DNA of 39,412 nucleotides from Verrucomicrobiota bacterium (GTDB lineage Bacteria; Verrucomicrobiota; Verrucomicrobiia; Limisphaerales; UBA8199): positions 1 through 39,412 of the forward strand of contig PSRM01000028.1 of assembly GCA_003176045.1 (NCBI GenBank), in the 5' to 3' direction. Shown here piece after piece: positions 31,196 to 39,073 of the stretch. Below the pieces are notes generated by a model that was not told the DNA's origin, searched no databases, and was given only the letters and a program-made list of their open reading frames with translations. How positions within the stretch are numbered: position 1 is the stretch's first letter; every line of letters begins with the position of its first letter. Both the position numbers and the translations under genes were made by a program.

Positions 31196-31933
31196 TCAAG
31201 AATCAGCCTCCCCTGAACCTCCGCGCTTGCGAAGCTGTGAATTGAACATGGCGCTCCAGTACTTTTCAGGGAGTCCGGCGTCTTTGAGGATGATCTGGTT
31301 GATTCGGGGAGAAAGCCGGTAGCCAGCGGGTCTCGGCCCAGTTTCAATCAAATTGGAGTTTGTTTTTAAAAGGCCCCGCAATTCGCCAATGCTGCGGTGA
31401 ACATCCACATCCATGGGATAGCGCCATCGTCGGCCAGGCATCGGCCCATCCGCGGTTGTCAACTTGTCCAGGATTTCTGCGATGACTTTGGCCCGGATGA
31501 ACAAAGGAAGCGATTTTCTGTCCGCTGGCGACGCCGCTGCCAACCATTTCGCAAACCGGGCCAGAACCAAAAACACCAACCTCTCACGGCCCTGGAGGAC
31601 GATTATCGGCGCTTTGTTAATCCGGACTTCGCACTGGTCACCGATTCCAGGCCTTCCGCGAATCTCCAGCGTGGCGGGTTTGTGGCGCGCGGGAAACGGC
31701 TGTAAGAATCTCAGAAGCCATAGAAGGTGGCGCACCGCCTTGGCGTGATTGGGCGCGGTCTGCTTAAAAAGCCGCGGTTTGCGTCGCCGGCGTTTTGTGG
31801 TATGTTGCCGGGCTCGGTTGGGTGTCTTCTTAGGTGTTGGTTGGCTATGCTCCGGTGTTTCAGATCGGGGTGCGGTGCTTTCTGGCTGGCCGTTCCGGCC
31901 AGGGTCCGGTGGAATGAATGATAGTGGGGTCAT
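31196..31933 (-). CDS. probable winged-helix DNA-binding regulator
   Basis: This 245-aa protein has a long Pro/Arg/Lys-rich, presumably disordered N-terminus (about 1-70, including KRRRRKPR), then a domain with ATLEIRGRPGIGDQCEVRINKAP (beta strands), RERLVFLVLARFAKWLA, and DVDVHRSIGELRGLLKTNSNLIETGPRPAGYRLSP. The last segment resembles the recognition helix and wing of OmpR/PhoB-type effector domains (pattern Val-x-Val-His-x-x-x-x-x-LR..L, IeT..GYRL). No receiver or sensor domain is attached. It lies 123 bases upstream of the FHA-RING gene on the same strand and is divergent from the SorC-like gene, so it could control the ubiquitin-like operon. The family assignment is tentative. Confidence 0.65.
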   Translation of the reverse strand: MTPLSFIPPDPGRNGQPESTAPRSETPEHSQPTPKKTPNRARQHTTKRRRRKPRLFKQTAPNHAKAVRHLLWLLRFLQPFPARHKPATLEIRGRPGIGDQCEVRINKAPIIVLQGRERLVFLVLARFAKWLAAASPADRKSLPLFIRAKVIAEILDKLTTADGPMPGRRWRYPMDVDVHRSIGELRGLLKTNSNLIETGPRPAGYRLSPRINQIILKDAGLPEKYWSAMFNSQLRKRGGSGEADS

Positions 31934-31989
31934 AGGTCGCTCGGGAGTGGATCAAGCACGCCACGAGGAGACCAGGTCGCCTCCGGGGT

Positions 31990-32032
31990 GAATAGTGTGC
32001 GCGGCGTGTCATAGGGTAATTCCACACTATTC
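31990..32032. promoter_or_regulatory. 10-bp inverted repeat between divergent regulators
   Basis: GAATAGTGTG (31990-31999) and CACACTATTC (32023-32032) are perfectly complementary, 23 bases apart. They lie 57 bases upstream of the minus-strand regulator start and could be an operator. Confidence 0.45.
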
Positions 32033-32076
32033 CGGGGCAAGCTTCAACAAAAACCATTCAAAACTACTCATTTTGA

Positions 32077-32092
32077 TGAATATTTATATTCA
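32077..32092. promoter_or_regulatory. 16-bp palindrome, operator candidate for the SorC-like regulator
   Basis: TGAATAT-TT-ATATTCA is a perfect 7-bp dyad in an AT-rich island about 98 bases before the ATG at 32190. ATTATATTCAAG at 32109-32120 repeats one half. SorC-type proteins bind such AT-rich dyads near their own promoters. Confidence 0.45.
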
Positions 32093-32189
32093 TGCCACAT
32101 CTTGCAATTATATTCAAGCTTCCTTTTCATTGCCGGCTTGCGACCGCCTTTAGCCGCAGATAGTCTGCCTGCCGACTCAGGTCTCACTT

Positions 32190-33404
32190 ATGTCCAAACG
32201 CGTCAAAAATCCCGAGGATGAACATCTTATTCTGGTCGCAGCCGCCGCGCGCATGCGGGGGGATGGAAAGACACAGGCCCAAATCGCCAAAAAGCTGATA
32301 AAGAGCCAGCCCGAGGTTTCGCGCCTGATCGCCGATGCGGTCGAACACGATTTTCTGGCGCGCTCGCCGGCCTTTCTCTCCTGGAATGTGAAGCAGTCGA
32401 TTCGCGATGAGGTTGACCGCCGGTACTACGTGCCGGAGAAGCTGCGCAATAAGCTCCGAGACCTGGCGCCTGCGAAACTTTATCTGGATGTGCACCTTCT
32501 GCCTGACGGCGACGACGCCTTTGCCGAGGCCGCCGCTGAGTGCGTGGTGGATTTGTTGCGCCATTCGCAAGTGGCGGGGATCATGTACGGACGAACTCTG
32601 GAAAGAATGGTTTCGAGGGTCAAAGGTTGTGTGGCAGGACGGTCCAAACGCGAATCCCATGAGATTCAGTGCATTCCCTTGTGCGGTGATCCGGTTCACC
32701 TGATGAATCGGGGCCAGGTCAATTTTTCGGCCTCCCACCTCGCGGCTCAACTCGGCAACGCGGTGCGTAACGAAGATAGCGACGGCGCGAGCCAGCCGGC
32801 GCTGGTGCTCGAGCCTGCCCTGGCCGGGGTGCCGGCATACTTCGGCCGAAAATTCTACGAGAAAGACAAAGCCGCCGCAGGTTGGCGCAAGTTTGTCGAG
32901 GAAATCCCGGGCTACCGCGCCATTTTCGGCCGCGGCGATGGCCGCGAACGGGCCTGGATAGCCCGCCTGGATACCGTCATCAGCGGCGCCGGCATCATCG
33001 CAAAAAACAATCCAAAGCAGACTCAGAACGAACCGCCAGACGGCAAAGCCGCTCTCGAGAAGACGGGCGACTTCATCATCGAACGTCTAAAGCAGGAGGA
33101 AGACCTGGTCTCAGAATCCGGATTGGCAAAGCTGATCTACGGTGATATGGGAGGCTGGCTGATCGCCAGGCCCAATCTTAAGGCGTCGGACCAGAGCATT
33201 GTCGAGCAACTCAACAAAGGCTGGACAGGCATTGACGGCAAGGCTTTGGGCGAGGTCGCAAAAAGCGCCAGGTCGGGCGGCGCTCCCGGCGTGATCCTCG
33301 TCGCCGCCGGCAAGGCCAAGGCCGACATGGTCCGGGAAATCGTCCGCCAGGGCCTTGTCAATGTGCTCCTGATCGACCTCTCCCTCGGCACCGCTCTCTC
33401 ATAG
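32190..33404 (+). CDS. SorC/DeoR-type sugar-binding transcriptional regulator
   Basis: This 404-aa protein has an N-terminal helix-turn-helix (MRGDGKTQAQIAKKLIKSQPEVSRLIADAV, about residues 22-52), in the Crp/SorC style, followed by an effector domain. The GIMYGRTLERMVSRV segment near 140 and VNFSASHLAAQLGNAV, then EPALAGVPAYFG, correspond to the sugar-phosphate-binding SorC domain. The C-terminal part after ~290 (PGVILVAAGKAKADMVREIVRQGLVNVLLIDLSLGTAL) matches the conserved GGxxKxxaIrAAlxgglinvLITDextA region. SorC members are usually about 315-330 aa; the extra length is spread over the middle. No sugar genes are nearby. It is divergent from the winged-helix gene, with two dyads in between. 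Confidence 0.75.
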   Translation: MSKRVKNPEDEHLILVAAAARMRGDGKTQAQIAKKLIKSQPEVSRLIADAVEHDFLARSPAFLSWNVKQSIRDEVDRRYYVPEKLRNKLRDLAPAKLYLDVHLLPDGDDAFAEAAAECVVDLLRHSQVAGIMYGRTLERMVSRVKGCVAGRSKRESHEIQCIPLCGDPVHLMNRGQVNFSASHLAAQLGNAVRNEDSDGASQPALVLEPALAGVPAYFGRKFYEKDKAAAGWRKFVEEIPGYRAIFGRGDGRERAWIARLDTVISGAGIIAKNNPKQTQNEPPDGKAALEKTGDFIIERLKQEEDLVSESGLAKLIYGDMGGWLIARPNLKASDQSIVEQLNKGWTGIDGKALGEVAKSARSGGAPGVILVAAGKAKADMVREIVRQGLVNVLLIDLSLGTALS

Positions 33405-33434
33405 CGCAAATCAACACAATAACTCATTCACTGA

Positions 33435-34529
33435 CTAATTGGTGCACCCCAAAACCCGCGCCGCCTGCACCATCAGATAAGCCATCACCCCAGTCGCAGG
33501 AATCGTCAGCACCCACGTCCATAAAATCCGCTCGATCAACGTCCAGTTCAACGCGCTGAACCGCCGCGCCGCCCCCACCCCCATGATCGCTGTCGAAATC
33601 GCGTGAGTGGTGGAGACCGGCATACCCAGCCGCCCCGTGGTGAGCAGCAGACTGGCGCCAGTCACTTCCGCAGCGAACCCGTGCACCGGGCGCAGGTGCA
33701 CCAATTTGCGTCCTAATGTCTGAATGATTCGCCACCCGCCGATGTAAGTGCCCATTGCCAGCGCCAGCGCGCAGACAAATTTGACCCACGTTTTGATTTG
33801 AAAATCCGGGGTATGAAGGAAGCTCAGCCACGACGGCAGATTGTTCAGGTCGCCGTGTTTCGTAGCCGCATAGCACGCCAGGGCCATGACTCCCATGGTT
33901 TTTTGGCCGTCCGCCAGTCCGTGCGCCCAGCCCATATAAGACGCGCTGACGATTTGGAGCCGGCCAAAGACGCGATCCACCATCTTCGGGGTCATGGACC
34001 GGATGATCGCATAAAGGATACCCATCACTATCATTCCCACAACAAAGCCCGCAATCGGTGAACCGAACATCGGCACGATAACCTTTGGATACAGCCCGTC
34101 CATCGCCACATGGCCGGTCTTCGGGTCGGCTTTTGCCACGTTCCATTGGATGACGCCCCAGTGGTTGTGCGCCGAAGCCAGCGCCGCGCCCAGCAATCCA
34201 CCAATCAGCGCATGACTCGAACTGGATGGAAACCCGTAGTACCAGGTCAGAATGTTCCAGGCGATGCCCGAGATCATCGCACACAGAATCGTCATCGTGG
34301 TGATGTATTGTGTATCCACCAGCCCCGCGCCGATGGTCTTTGCCACCGCCGTTCCGCACAACGCTCCCAGCAAATTCATCGCCGCCGCCAGCACCACCGC
34401 CTGCCTGGCCGTGAGGACGCGCGTTGCTACCACCGTGGCAATCGCGTTCGCAGCATCGTGAAACCCGTTCGTGTAATCAAAAATCAGCACGATCAGGCAC
34501 ACCAGCAGCAGAAAGCCGATCAATGTCAT
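33435..34529 (-). CDS. pit: PiT-family inorganic phosphate transporter
   Basis: This 364-aa integral membrane protein imports phosphate by ion symport at the inner membrane. The first membrane span runs into FDYTNGFHDAANAIATVVATRVLT, the PiT signature (GxxDxANA type), repeated in the second half as GMPVSTTHAISTAIMGVGAARR. About ten hydrophobic segments are visible, and YGFPSSSSHALIGGLLGAAL is the inner repeat typical of the family. It follows the DUF47 gene on the same strand; that pair is a standard phosphate-uptake arrangement. The 189-base gap between them holds repeats (34566-34716). Confidence 0.93.
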   Translation of the reverse strand: MTLIGFLLLVCLIVLIFDYTNGFHDAANAIATVVATRVLTARQAVVLAAAMNLLGALCGTAVAKTIGAGLVDTQYITTMTILCAMISGIAWNILTWYYGFPSSSSHALIGGLLGAALASAHNHWGVIQWNVAKADPKTGHVAMDGLYPKVIVPMFGSPIAGFVVGMIVMGILYAIIRSMTPKMVDRVFGRLQIVSASYMGWAHGLADGQKTMGVMALACYAATKHGDLNNLPSWLSFLHTPDFQIKTWVKFVCALALAMGTYIGGWRIIQTLGRKLVHLRPVHGFAAEVTGASLLLTTGRLGMPVSTTHAISTAIMGVGAARRFSALNWTLIERILWTWVLTIPATGVMAYLMVQAARVLGCTN

Positions 34530-34565
34530 TGGCTAATGTTCGCCTTCAATGGATTGGGTTTTGAA

Positions 34566-34716
34566 GTTTGAAATCCTGCCGCCTAATTTTCCTGCCTTCA
34601 ATTTTCCTGCCAAAAATCTTCTTGCCCACAGTTTCCTGTTGCGTCAGCAAACGTTCCGAAAGCATCTCCGTTTTAACGTTTTAACGTTTTAACTTTTTAA
34701 CGATTTAACCCCTTTC
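34566..34716. repeat. TTTTCCTGCC and GTTTTAAC short repeats between phosphate genes
   Basis: 34571-34640 has CCTGCCGCCTAATTTTCCTG-type units of the hairpin family at 22197-22258, here as a half-element. 34673-34710 has five GTTTTAAC/TTTTTAACG units, also found at 30488-30524. Confidence 0.8.
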
Positions 34717-34717
34717 A

Positions 34718-35344
34718 CTACGAGTGTTTCAACACCACGTTCGCCACCACATTCCCCACATCCCGGCACCGGTCCACCACCTTCTCCAACAATTCGTACA
34801 TATCCCGGACAATGACCATTTTGATCGCAGGATATTTTTCGCTGTAAAGCTCCTTGAGCAACTCGAGCATCAGATCATCCGCCTCGCTCTCGGTCTGCTG
34901 CAGCTTCTCATTGTATTGGTTCACTTCTTCAAAATGCGACTTCTCCAACTCCCCAATCATCGCCGCAACCGTGTCGGTCGCCTGTTCCATCAAGTGCAGT
35001 TGCCGTGAGAAATCAATGTCCCGCAGCTTGTCCGCTGCAATCAGGTAACGTTCCGCAAATTTTTCGACCGTCTTGGGAATCCGATACAGCACGTGCGAAA
35101 TGGCCTCGATGTCCTCGCGATCGAGCGTCGTGACGGACGTCTTGGCCAGCAATTCCCGAATTTGAGTGGTAATCTCCTTGTCCTTGCTGCGCAGCGCGGC
35201 AAATTGATCCAGGCTGGAGCTGGCCTTCGCCCCGCCCAGCACTTGCTTTAGCGCCCGCACACTGGCCCGGCTATCTTCCGCGCTGGCCTCCAACAGCTTA
35301 AAAAACTCATCATCCCGCGCAAACAGCTTTTGCAACGAAAACAT
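34718..35344 (-). CDS. DUF47/PhoU-like accessory protein of the phosphate transporter
   Basis: From the ATG at 35344 the protein is 208 aa, the usual length; the frame opens 15 codons earlier but lacks family similarity there. It begins MFSLQKLFARDDEFFKLLEASAEDSRASVRAL, the standard N-terminus of the DUF47 family, and is helical throughout (PKTVEKFAERYLIAADKLRDIDF, DTVAAMIGELEKSHFEEVNQYNEKLQQTESEADDLMLELL). It ends VVDRCRDVGNVVANVVLKHS, the conserved DxxedvAdxvexivlKhs tail. These proteins partner with PiT transporters and are thought to tune phosphate uptake. It is the upstream gene of the pair. Confidence 0.93.
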   Translation of the reverse strand: MFSLQKLFARDDEFFKLLEASAEDSRASVRALKQVLGGAKASSSLDQFAALRSKDKEITTQIRELLAKTSVTTLDREDIEAISHVLYRIPKTVEKFAERYLIAADKLRDIDFSRQLHLMEQATDTVAAMIGELEKSHFEEVNQYNEKLQQTESEADDLMLELLKELYSEKYPAIKMVIVRDMYELLEKVVDRCRDVGNVVANVVLKHS

Positions 35345-35654
35345 AATGCAGGGGTTGTAGCCGTCGAACGCCCGAGTGGCAAGCGACAAGTGGCTGGCTC
35401 CAATACCAAGGCCCTTCTCGTCCTCGTCCTCGATCTTCCGTGGTTGTCGTTTCGTGGCCTCTTTTGGCTATTTGGCTATTTGGCTAACGGGAATGCCTGA
35501 ACCGTGAACCCGCTCCCCGTCCGTAGTCCGTGGTCCGTGGTCCGTGGTCCGTGGTCTGTCGTCCGGTGGTCCGCGGTCTGTGGTCTTGTGGTCCGTTTTA
35601 ATAAAGCTGCCCGTTGGGTAAGTAACCTGATACTTTGCCTGAGCAATTCTGCTC
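35345..35654. repeat. 310-bp spacer with TTTGGCTA and GTCCGTG tandem repeats
   Basis: Three TTTGGCTA units at about 35463-35485, then some ten degenerate GTCCGTG/GTCTGTG units at 35518-35605. It separates divergent genes, so both promoters must lie around or inside the repeats; I cannot identify them. Confidence 0.75.
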
Positions 35655-37610
35655 ATGGCTAAAGCCCGGTTACCCATAAGGCCACCCCGGAGGCCCACTC
35701 TCGTTAGAATCCAAAAACGGATTCCCTTTGGGCGATTGGCCGGTGGGTCGCTGTTCCTCGGCGCGCTTGCGCTTGGAACCTTTGTGCTTCCGTGGCATTG
35801 GCCCATTTCGCACCGCACCTTGTCGCTTTCTCACATTTATGGTTTCAACAATTTCGTGGCCTGGTTGTGGGTTGGGCTGATGCTGGTTTTGCTGACAGCC
35901 TATGGGCTGGTCTTTGGAAAGGGAGGCCAGCCCAGCCGATTGCAGAGCGGTTTATGGGAGATTCTGCCTGATGGAGGGAAGATAGGTGTCAACAAGCGGT
36001 TGCGGGCAGCTTGTTGCGCCATGGCGGTCCTTACACTGGTCGTGGTGACTGGTTGGTTCGCTTACCTGCCGAACGCGTATTTCGGCGAGGCCGCGCTGTT
36101 CATCTCGCGCATTGAGGCCATGTTGCTGGGCCTGCAGCCGTACCGGGACTTCGACTTCAATTTCGGCCCGGCGATGCTTTACCCTTCCTATTGGGGATGC
36201 CTGCTATTCCACCGTTATTTTTCAGTTGAGCAAATCTATGGCGCAACCTTGGCCTTGCATTGGGTCTTCGGGCTGTACCTCTTCTATTTCATCGTGAGCC
36301 GGCTTGCGGGCAATTTCGCGCGAACGGCGGTCTTCTTGCTTCTGGCCGTGCCTTCTCTAAACATCAGCCTTGGCCTCAATTATACGTTGTTGCGGTTCAC
36401 GCTTCCGATAGCCTCATTGATTGCTCTGCATCGCTTTGTTTTGTTCAAAGTTCAAAGTTCAAGGTTCAATATTCAAGGTTGCCACTCTTCAGGTCAGAGG
36501 TCAGAGGTCAGAGGTCAGTGGTCATTGCTGGTTGCGCTTGCGGCCTTTTTGGCGCCGTTGATCAACTTTGCTTTTTCCCCTGAGATGGGCGTGGTGACCT
36601 GGCTGGGCTCCGCGGCCTACTTTGCGCATTTATGGATTACCCCGCTCCGGTCTTTAACCGTCTGCCTGGCGTCCGTCGCCGCGGCTCTGCCTGCTGTGGT
36701 GCTTTTGTTCTCGCGCAGTTATTTCGATTCGATTGTCCTTTATTCAGGCGGCGGACACAACCTGCCCATCTTCCCCGCAGCGCACGTCCTTTTGCTGCTT
36801 GCAGCGTTGTTTGCAGTTACGCCTTTGCTCGCCAGGATCGCAGTGCAACATCGTGACTCTCGAGGGGCGCTGGCCCTGGCGCTCTGCATGGCCACCGGGC
36901 TGCTCGTCGTGCCTGCACTGGGAAGGTGCGACCCGGGCCATGTCCTCTATAACGGCTTTGGCGTTCTTCTCCTTTTCCTGGCAGCTCTGGCCCAGGCTCA
37001 ACGTGGCTTGTTCAAGGCCGTTGGTGTGATATACGCAGCCGTTTGGACAGGCCTCGGCTTTATGAGCATGTGGCATATTTATGGCCCGCTGGTTGACCAG
37101 GAGATCGCCATGCGCAAAACCGCCTCCTCAGCCTCCCCTACCGCTACCAGCGGCTTGCTCCATTGCAGCAAAATGCTTCCCATCCCTTCAGGCTACGAGC
37201 AGTTGCTCCAGTTTAAAAATATCGGCGTTCCCATCCCCATTGGCGAAGACCTCGAACGCTTCCTTAAACTCAATGGCATGTTTGCTCCCAACCATCGTTT
37301 CTGCCCCTTCCGCGAAATTTGCACTCGGCCGCAGCTTGAGGAGCGGCTGGCGGACCTCCGTACAATGGACCTGGTGATCCTGCCCACCGCGACGGCGAAT
37401 CTCTCCGCGGGCCTGGATCCGGTAACCGCCGCCAAAGGAGATTCCGCCGCGCTCTCTGGCATTCTGCTCTTTCCGGTCAGGTTGACTCCACATAAACCGG
37501 CGTTTGATCCTCTGCGCGAGATCGTCACGGAACTGAATGAGGCCCATTTTTCGCTTATTGGCAACGCGACTGAGAGTTATCTGATCCTTCAAAGGGAAAC
37601 GGGACCTTAA
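35655..37610 (+). CDS. multi-span membrane protein, possibly GT-C glycosyltransferase-like
   Basis: This 651-aa protein has about ten hydrophobic segments in its first 460 residues (for example LAGGSLFLGALALGTFVLP, FVAWLWVGLMLVLLTAYGLV, FGVLLLFLAALAQAQ) and a soluble C-terminal domain. The segment EAALFISRIEAMLLGLQPYRDFDFNFGPAMLYPSY after the early spans resembles the first periplasmic loop of GT-C (PMT/ArnT-type) enzymes, where an Asp near the start of the loop is catalytic and a YxDfxxxxGPxxY pattern is common. Donor and acceptor cannot be told. The loop at about residues 262-290 (FKVQSSRFNIQG, then RSEVRGQWS) is repeat DNA read in frame. It stands alone on the + strand. Confidence 0.65.
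   Translation: MAKARLPIRPPRRPTLVRIQKRIPFGRLAGGSLFLGALALGTFVLPWHWPISHRTLSLSHIYGFNNFVAWLWVGLMLVLLTAYGLVFGKGGQPSRLQSGLWEILPDGGKIGVNKRLRAACCAMAVLTLVVVTGWFAYLPNAYFGEAALFISRIEAMLLGLQPYRDFDFNFGPAMLYPSYWGCLLFHRYFSVEQIYGATLALHWVFGLYLFYFIVSRLAGNFARTAVFLLLAVPSLNISLGLNYTLLRFTLPIASLIALHRFVLFKVQSSRFNIQGCHSSGQRSEVRGQWSLLVALAAFLAPLINFAFSPEMGVVTWLGSAAYFAHLWITPLRSLTVCLASVAAALPAVVLLFSRSYFDSIVLYSGGGHNLPIFPAAHVLLLLAALFAVTPLLARIAVQHRDSRGALALALCMATGLLVVPALGRCDPGHVLYNGFGVLLLFLAALAQAQRGLFKAVGVIYAAVWTGLGFMSMWHIYGPLVDQEIAMRKTASSASPTATSGLLHCSKMLPIPSGYEQLLQFKNIGVPIPIGEDLERFLKLNGMFAPNHRFCPFREICTRPQLEERLADLRTMDLVILPTATANLSAGLDPVTAAKGDSAALSGILLFPVRLTPHKPAFDPLREIVTELNEAHFSLIGNATESYLILQRETGP
36442..36525. repeat. GTTCAAA and AGAGGTC 7-nt tandem repeats inside the membrane-protein gene
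   Basis: Four GTTCAAA/GTTCAAG/ATTCAAG units are followed by four perfect AGAGGTC units. They encode an extra hydrophilic loop between two hydrophobic segments. Confidence 0.9.
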
Positions 37611-37730
37611 AGCAAAACGTCAGGCCGGAGTGGCGGCATGGTATCCACACAGCTCGCTCCGCCGACCTGCTGCGCCTACTTGTCGCGCCGACGAATGGCG
37701 AAGGCGGGAGGAACGCGAAGGTGGGCGCCA

Positions 37731-37770
37731 TTATTCCATCATTCCACTATCCCTTTATTCCATCATTCCA
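37731..37770. repeat. TTATTCCATCATTCCA repeat at the end of the methyltransferase gene
   Basis: Two copies of TTATTCCATCATTCCA separated by CTATCCCT. The second copy overlaps the stop codon of the minus-strand gene. Confidence 0.75.
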
Positions 37771-38635
37771 ACTCCACCACGAAGCAACTCGCCATCGTTT
37801 GAAACCGTTTCACCGGAATGTTCAGCCTGGCGAATAGATCTTTAATCGCAGTTTGATCTCTATAGGGCAGCGCTTCCGGGGCCGAGTTAATCAGCAGTTC
37901 GGCCGTCTCGAGATTTCGAAAGATCCTTCTCATTTTGAACGCCGTAATTTTATCCCGCAGCGGTGTCTGAGCGGCCATTGCGAGCAACGAAAGAGCGGCG
38001 CGGAAGCAACCCATGGTTGTGCGCTTTGACATCAACACCACTGTCTCCGCAGGACCAAGCAAATGAAGTCGCAAAATTTCTTTGTGCATAAGGACATTAT
38101 TCCTGAGAAAACCTGCTCTGGATAAAAACTTTTCCTGCGCTGCGTGCAATCTATAGAAAGCGACAAATATTTTTCCGTCATCACCTGCAACTCGCCTGCC
38201 TTCCTGAAAAATGGAGCCAATTGCGCCTTCGTCAGCCATGAAGTCAATCACACCAGTAGCGTAGATGATTGTCCCGTAACTTCCTTTCCTGAATGGCAGC
38301 GCCCGGGCATCTGCATGGATCAATGTCAATCCACGCCGTTGCTTCGCGTGCCGTATCATCTCCTGGCTCAGATCAACTCCATCGCATCGAATTCCTTTGC
38401 GCTGCAGCTCAGCGACGATCAGACCCTGCCCCGCGCCTACAATTAAAACGGGCGGCCTCAGTTCGTCCAGCATCCGGCGCACGCTCGGCACATTGAAAAA
38501 ATTATTCTCGAGCCCCGAATGATGCGGCGCCAGCGCATCCCAAAAATCGGAGCCAGCCGGCGGCGGTAAGGACAAGTTGGGCTCAGGACGAGTCATCGGC
38601 GAGTTCATAACGCTTTGGCGATGATCATTCGACAT
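37763..38635 (-). CDS. class I SAM-dependent methyltransferase
   Basis: This 290-aa protein has the Rossmann-type methyltransferase core: motif I VLIVGAGQGLIVAELQRKG (about residues 59-77), acidic residue and helix in CDGVDLSQEMIRHAKQR, motif IHADARALPFRKGSYGTIIYATGVIDFM (the Asp-Ala and Leu-Pro-Phe pattern of ubiquinone/menaquinone-type methyltransferases), then GKIFVAFYRLHA. The C-terminal third is helical and may bind substrate. There are alternative starts at the Met codons of MNSPMTRPEP, 10-13 codons downstream. The substrate cannot be inferred; its neighbours are a membrane protein and repeats. Confidence 0.8.
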   Translation of the reverse strand: MSNDHRQSVMNSPMTRPEPNLSLPPPAGSDFWDALAPHHSGLENNFFNVPSVRRMLDELRPPVLIVGAGQGLIVAELQRKGIRCDGVDLSQEMIRHAKQRRGLTLIHADARALPFRKGSYGTIIYATGVIDFMADEGAIGSIFQEGRRVAGDDGKIFVAFYRLHAAQEKFLSRAGFLRNNVLMHKEILRLHLLGPAETVVLMSKRTTMGCFRAALSLLAMAAQTPLRDKITAFKMRRIFRNLETAELLINSAPEALPYRDQTAIKDLFARLNIPVKRFQTMASCFVVELE

Positions 38636-38687
38636 GCCCGTAAAAGCAACTCGGGCTTAACTGTTACCTGCGCAACGCACATCCCCG

Positions 38688-38762
38688 AAGCGCCGGGTGA
38701 GGCACCCGGCTTACAAGAGTATTGGTGCAGACAGTGTAGGCCGGGTGCCCTCTCCCGGCGCG
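38688..38762. repeat. GCGCCGGGTGAGGCACCCGG inverted repeat
   Basis: Left arm 38689-38714 and right arm 38736-38762 (GTAGGCCGGGTGCC...CCCGGCGCG) are complementary with a few mismatches around a ~21-base loop. Each arm also contains an internal CCGGGTG/CACCCGG dyad. It lies in the spacer 38636-38882, where I see no gene. Confidence 0.8.
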
Positions 38763-38882
38763 TTCGGAGGGAAATGTCCGGGAAAAGGTTAATGTCAACA
38801 CGCGCCTGCTTATCCCCTTCCTTCCGATTTTAAAAAATACCCATTGACTCTCCCCTTACTGGAAGGCGTAAAAGTTGCGAAT

Positions 38883-39053
38883 ATGAAAACTACATACAGT
38901 ATCGGCGAGTTCTCGCAAATCACCGGGCTATCCGCAAAAACGCTCAGGCTTTATCATGAGAAAGCAATTCTTGTCCCCAGTTCGGTGGACGAAGCCACTG
39001 GCTACCGCTTCTATGTACCGGCTAATTGTTTAGCTCCTTTACACCTCCTATAG
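38883..39053 (+). pseudogene. truncated MerR-type regulator, DNA-binding part only
   Basis: From the ATG at 38883 the frame reads MKTTYSIGEFSQITGLSAKTLRLYHEKAILVPSSV then ATGYRFYVPA, the complete MerR helix-turn-helix and start of the wing. After YRFYVPA a MerR protein should continue with the second wing helices and a dimerisation helix, but here the frame runs into NCLAPLHLL and a stop at residue 57. The motif residues are intact, so the loss appears to be at the 3' side, by deletion or replacement. It could still be a short DNA-binding peptide, but it has no dimerisation helix. The frame also opens earlier, at 38844. Confidence 0.65.
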
Positions 39054-39073
39054 GCGGAGCCAACATCCCGTTG

